From positions 1 through 55,421 of the forward strand of contig NZ_JAFYHP010000023.1 of NCBI RefSeq assembly GCF_017539065.1: a stretch of 55,421 nucleotides of DNA, given 5' to 3'. The position numbers and the translations under genes were made by a program. The DNA is from Methanobrevibacter sp. (GTDB lineage: Archaea > Methanobacteriota > Methanobacteria > Methanobacteriales > Methanobacteriaceae). Below the pieces are notes generated by a model. The model did no database searches, was not told where the DNA came from, and worked only from the letters and a program-made list of their open reading frames with translations. Below are positions 52,228-55,421 of this stretch, one piece after another. Within the stretch, counting starts at the first letter, position 1. Each line of letters opens with the position of its first letter.

Positions 52228-54879
52228 TTAGAATAATATCTCTGCATATTTACCATGTAAGGTATATGAATTGGTATTCCAATTAACTACTTTTCCAAAT
52301 GAATTTCTTGTACTTGTTGGGTCTGCAACAGTCCATGTATTTCCAATTAATACTTGGGCCCATACGTGACCGTAAGTACTTCCACTACTAAATGTACAAG
52401 TTCCGTGAACATATCTAGCATGTAGGCCAGCAGTTCTAAACATAGCAATTAGTAAATGTGCTTGATCAACACAATTTCCTGAACCTGCATTTAATGTTCC
52501 AACTGCACCATGTTTGGTATCATAATAGAAACTGTAGGATATTTTGTCTCTAACAAAATTATATATTGCATTTGCTTTAGCTGAATCAGTGGTTAATCCT
52601 TTTGTTAAAGAAGTAACTTTTGATTTAATCTGTGAATTGCCCACCTCACAATGAGTGGTTTTCTTAAGATAAGCAGCTAAATCGCTTTGACTAATGGTAT
52701 TCTTCTCATTAATACCTGACTGAGTTGAGGAAGATCCACCAGATGCAGTATTAATTACTACATAAGCCGGTAAGAGATTATTGTTATTTCCATAAAATGC
52801 AACGATTCTGGCAGTAGCATCTACCAATTCGGTATAAATGACTTTACCGACAGCAGATGAAGCGTAATTCGGTGCTTGTTTATGGTTTTTTATATAATCT
52901 GCAATATTTTTAGCCCATTTTAAGTAATTCTCTTTAGTTAATTGCTTTGAATTAATATTATCTCCGGATGGAGACGCAGGTGCCTTAACTCCAGATATGA
53001 TTGATACATCTTTTGTATTGGAATTGCCTAATTGGACAATTGTCTCACTCAATACATATAAGAACTCAGGCATTGTTAAAGTAACCCCTCCTGAAGTTAC
53101 AGAAGACGGCAATTTCTTATTATTTTGATAATAATTTTTAACAGTGTTAGCTGCTTTAACAATATTATTTATAGATATTGATGTAATCTTTTTGGCTTGA
53201 AGAGTTGTTTTACCTGAACTTGGGGCATTTAAATTGTTTCCATTATAACTGTATGACACAGTATGGCTTCCAACTGCAAAACTTACCTTGAATGTTGCAT
53301 AACCTGTTGAAGAGGTTGTAGCAGTATAATCCTTTGAATCAACGGTTAATTTAACAGTTCCGCCAGAAATTGGTTTATTATTAGAGTCGAGCACTAAAAG
53401 TTGGCAAGTTTGTGTTCCTTGATTGAAGGAAGTTGCACTTGACCATTTAATAGAGGTCGGAGCTCTTTTTATAACATTAATTGTAGTAGATCCAGTTTTT
53501 GAATCAAGTTTAGAAAATGCTTTATTAGTATATGATATAGTATAAGTGCCTATAGCTACATTAATCGGGAGTGAAACTATTCCATTATTGTCTGTGGTTA
53601 GTGTATACTTGGTTCCTTTTAAGGAAATAGTTACTTGTTTGTTGACAATAGGAACATTTCCAGAAGTTAAAGCTACTTTGAATGGTGTTCCAGCTCCTTG
53701 ACCAAAAGTGGTTGTACTTTTAACAGTAAAAGTTGGAGTTTTACTAGGAAGAACATACAATTTACTTTTAGCGCTTGATGCCTTGTAAAAAGCAGTTGAT
53801 GCAAACTTATATTTTACAGTATAAGTACCCGGATTAATAGATTGCAGTTTAATTTTAGCAATACCCTTTTTGTTAGTGCTTGCAGTATACTTTTTGCCGT
53901 CAACTTTGAAATTAATTATTTGACCTTTTCCAGGCGCGTAGCCGAAGGCATTAAGTAATTTGACTTTAATCTTTTTAGTATCGCCCTTAAGGAAAATATA
54001 AGTTTTAGGTGTTAAAGAAGTTTTAGCACTTTTATAAACTTTAACTTTATTGGTTTGCTTTAAACCATCTTTATTATATGAAATAATTTTATAAGTTCCT
54101 TTTGTAAGGCTTGTTAAAGATAAACTTGCCACTCCATTCTTATTAGTTTTTACTTGGTAAGTCTGACCATCAATTTTAAATTTAATTTTCTTTTTAGCTA
54201 ATGGTTTACCATTCTTTTTTAAGAATTTAGCGGTAAATTTCCTACTATCGCTAACGACTTTGGAAACATCGTTGGCTGTGATAGTGGATAACACTTTAAA
54301 AGTAGTAGTTAAACTGTAACCGTTAACAGGATTAGTTGCTTTAATCATGTAGGTTCCAGGTTTAAGATCGATATCTAATGAAGCTACACCTTTACTATCA
54401 GTTTTCACGTTATGAGTAACGCCCTTTACAACAATTTTAACATTAGTATTAGCTAATGGATTTCCATTTAGATTTACAAATGTCGCTGTATATTTAGCGT
54501 TTCCCTTATAATATTTAGTAACGTCTTTTGCAGTGATAGTTTTGACTGTATTGGATGAAACAGGTTGGTTATCACTTGAAAGAACTTCATTATCCATGTT
54601 AGTTGATAAAGTACTTGAAATTTCAGATTTTAATACATCGTCAGATGCATCATTATCAACACTAGATTCATATGTATCGTCCTCGGATGCATAAATTATT
54701 TGATCTTGAGTATCGCCAAGGATTTGACCTTCACTTTGACCAATTGCATCTTGAGCAATATCCTCATTTTGTTGGGAAATATATGAATCTATTTCATTTA
54801 CATCACTTGCATAAATTGTGCCAACAGATAATGCAACAATCAGCACAACTGCTAAAGCGAGTAATATTTTTTTGTTCAA
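52228..54879 (-). CDS. secreted Ig-like / pseudomurein-binding / transglutaminase-like protein
   Basis: An 883-residue exported protein. The signal peptide is MNKKILLALAVVLIVALSVG, followed by an acidic linker (25-110). Five Ig-like domains of about 90 residues each run to about 590. Two pseudomurein-binding-repeat-like segments follow: VKAANTVKNYYQNNKKLPSS with MPEFLYVLSETIVQLG, then WAKNIADYIKNHKQAPNY with YTELVDATARIVAFYG. The C-terminus is transglutaminase-like with C803 (GNCVDQ), H838 (GHVWAQV) and D853 (VADPTS), the Cys-His-Asp triad. The fold is shared with pseudomurein endoisopeptidases of family C71, so wall-peptide cleavage or cross-linking is likely. The start is TTG at 54879 with GGAGGT 10 nt upstream. 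Confidence 0.85.
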   Translation of the reverse strand: MNKKILLALAVVLIVALSVGTIYASDVNEIDSYISQQNEDIAQDAIGQSEGQILGDTQDQIIYASEDDTYESSVDNDASDDVLKSEISSTLSTNMDNEVLSSDNQPVSSNTVKTITAKDVTKYYKGNAKYTATFVNLNGNPLANTNVKIVVKGVTHNVKTDSKGVASLDIDLKPGTYMIKATNPVNGYSLTTTFKVLSTITANDVSKVVSDSRKFTAKFLKKNGKPLAKKKIKFKIDGQTYQVKTNKNGVASLSLTSLTKGTYKIISYNKDGLKQTNKVKVYKSAKTSLTPKTYIFLKGDTKKIKVKLLNAFGYAPGKGQIINFKVDGKKYTASTNKKGIAKIKLQSINPGTYTVKYKFASTAFYKASSAKSKLYVLPSKTPTFTVKSTTTFGQGAGTPFKVALTSGNVPIVNKQVTISLKGTKYTLTTDNNGIVSLPINVAIGTYTISYTNKAFSKLDSKTGSTTINVIKRAPTSIKWSSATSFNQGTQTCQLLVLDSNNKPISGGTVKLTVDSKDYTATTSSTGYATFKVSFAVGSHTVSYSYNGNNLNAPSSGKTTLQAKKITSISINNIVKAANTVKNYYQNNKKLPSSVTSGGVTLTMPEFLYVLSETIVQLGNSNTKDVSIISGVKAPASPSGDNINSKQLTKENYLKWAKNIADYIKNHKQAPNYASSAVGKVIYTELVDATARIVAFYGNNNNLLPAYVVINTASGGSSSTQSGINEKNTISQSDLAAYLKKTTHCEVGNSQIKSKVTSLTKGLTTDSAKANAIYNFVRDKISYSFYYDTKHGAVGTLNAGSGNCVDQAHLLIAMFRTAGLHARYVHGTCTFSSGSTYGHVWAQVLIGNTWTVADPTSTRNSFGKVVNWNTNSYTLHGKYAEILF

Positions 54880-55288
54880 AATATTTTACCTCCATAACAA
54901 TCTCGAGAATAAATCTCGTACAATAGTAAATATATACAAATATCTTATATAAACCTTTTTATTAGCTAAATCCAATTAAATAAGTCTAATTTTAAAAAAT
55001 AAGGCTAAAATACTATTAAAATAAAACATTAAAGTAATGTATAGGTAAATTAATCTATAAAAAGATTAAATCATATGAATCTATTTATAAAGCTAAGTCA
55101 ATATATAAAACTTAAAAAATTAATCTTTCACCTAATAATTAAAAATAACACTAAGTTTAAAGTAGTTTAATACAAAATGATAAAATTTTTACTATAAAAT
55201 GAGCTATTTAAGTAAAATAATCGAATTTTATTTAAAAATAACGATTTTAATCAACTTTATAAATTTTTTTGAAAAAAATATGACTCTT
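54880..55288. other. AT-rich upstream region of the 883-aa surface gene
   Basis: It contains the Shine-Dalgarno and, on the minus strand, a CGAGA...TCTCG stem (54904-54918) in the leader. TATA-like sequence lies near 54930-54949. Beyond that I see only AT-rich DNA without an ORF or RNA gene. Confidence 0.45.
54904..54918 (-). promoter_or_regulatory. leader hairpin of the 883-aa surface gene
   Basis: CGAGA 54904-54908 and TCTCG 54914-54918 form a 5-bp stem with a 5-nt loop, a few bases ahead of the GGAGGT Shine-Dalgarno of the minus-strand gene and near its predicted transcription start. It could be an operator or mRNA element. Confidence 0.3.
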
Positions 55289-55411
55289 TCAAAAACTTTG
55301 TTGATTTTCAAAATCCTTTTTGCGATTGTCATTCCAAATTAGATCTCTGCGATATATTCGTTTTAAAACGCCTCGTTTGGTCTTGAATGTTCGTTTTCTT
55401 GATTTTGGCAT
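55289..55411 (-). CDS. basic small ORF or 3' part of a gene running off the window
   Basis: The minus strand reads 40 residues, MPKSRKRTFKTKRGVLKRIY and on to DFENQQSF, then a stop at 55289. The frame stays open from the ATG to the window edge (three more codons), so this may be the C-terminus of a longer protein. It is strongly basic, like the tail of a nucleic-acid-binding protein or transposase. I do not recognise a family. Confidence 0.35.
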   Translation of the reverse strand: MPKSRKRTFKTKRGVLKRIYRRDLIWNDNRKKDFENQQSF

Positions 55412-55421
55412 TGTTTTTTGA

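Noticed and set aside
1..55421. tRNA, rRNA or SRP RNA genes
   Set aside because: I looked for T-arm-like GGTTCGAATCC patterns and long GC-rich blocks by eye and found none. A tRNAscan-SE and Infernal run would settle it.

Overview
The window is a stretch of chromosome from a pseudomurein-walled, hydrogenotrophic methanogen, most likely Methanobrevibacter or a close relative in the Methanobacteriales. The evidence is AT-rich DNA with archaeal TATA boxes, coenzyme M genes (comA, comD, comE), heterodisulfide-reductase-type genes (hdrC, hdrB, hdrA), a coenzyme F420 gene (cofH), cyclic 2,3-diphosphoglycerate synthetase, archaeal primase subunits, pseudomurein-binding repeats, a MurT-like Mur ligase and several adhesin-like surface proteins. 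No rRNA, tRNA or CRISPR array was seen. All assignments come from reading translated sequence and motifs; no database search was run.

Layout. 1-4.8 kb: an Rpn-like nuclease with an internal 36-bp tandem repeat, an XPD/DinG-type helicase overlapping an SseB-like gene, a structured-RNA candidate (3721-3840) and a small two-gene unit ending in a zinc-ribbon membrane protein. 4.8-7.4 kb: cyclic 2,3-diphosphoglycerate synthetase, UPF0280 and UPF0058. 7.4-13.3 kb: a tight five-gene operon, comA - DUF39/homocysteine-biosynthesis-like protein - hdrC - hdrB - hdrA. The HdrA is fused to an MvhD-like domain that has lost its cysteines, and HdrB has an altered second CCG motif. 13.3-17 kb: a HEAT-like protein, a winged-helix regulator, comDE, cofH and a thymidylate-kinase-like gene. 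17-28 kb: information processing (priS with a coupled small gene, priL, metG, DUF530, an HTH protein), interrupted by a DAACS symporter and an adhesin-like protein. 28-36 kb: a MraY-like transferase with arfC, a second adhesin, a PAP2-like membrane protein, a flavodoxin/MarR pair, a truncated Old Yellow Enzyme-type reductase and mntP. 36-40 kb: a palindrome-rich gap of 0.69 kb, a membrane-anchored cysteine-peptidase-like protein and a tyrosine recombinase. 40-55 kb: a third surface protein, surE, a MacB-like ABC exporter, a cysteine-synthase-like enzyme, a run of envelope genes (Mur ligase, acyltransferase, two M14-like membrane hydrolases), a disulfide oxidoreductase, an unannotated 43-residue small ORF with a palindromic operator, and an 883-residue secreted protein with Ig-like repeats, pseudomurein-binding repeats and a transglutaminase-like domain.

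How the genes fit together. Two coenzyme pathways are represented. comA and comDE cover early and late steps of coenzyme M synthesis, and the comA operon adds a DUF39 protein of the reductive-thiolation family with its own Hdr-like electron complex. My main hypothesis is that this operon encodes a sulfur-insertion machine, possibly the last step of coenzyme M synthesis or homocysteine synthesis. arfC makes a reduced pyrimidine precursor of riboflavin and F420, and cofH acts further down the F420 branch. The 28-29 kb and 46-55 kb regions look devoted to building, remodelling and decorating the pseudomurein envelope.
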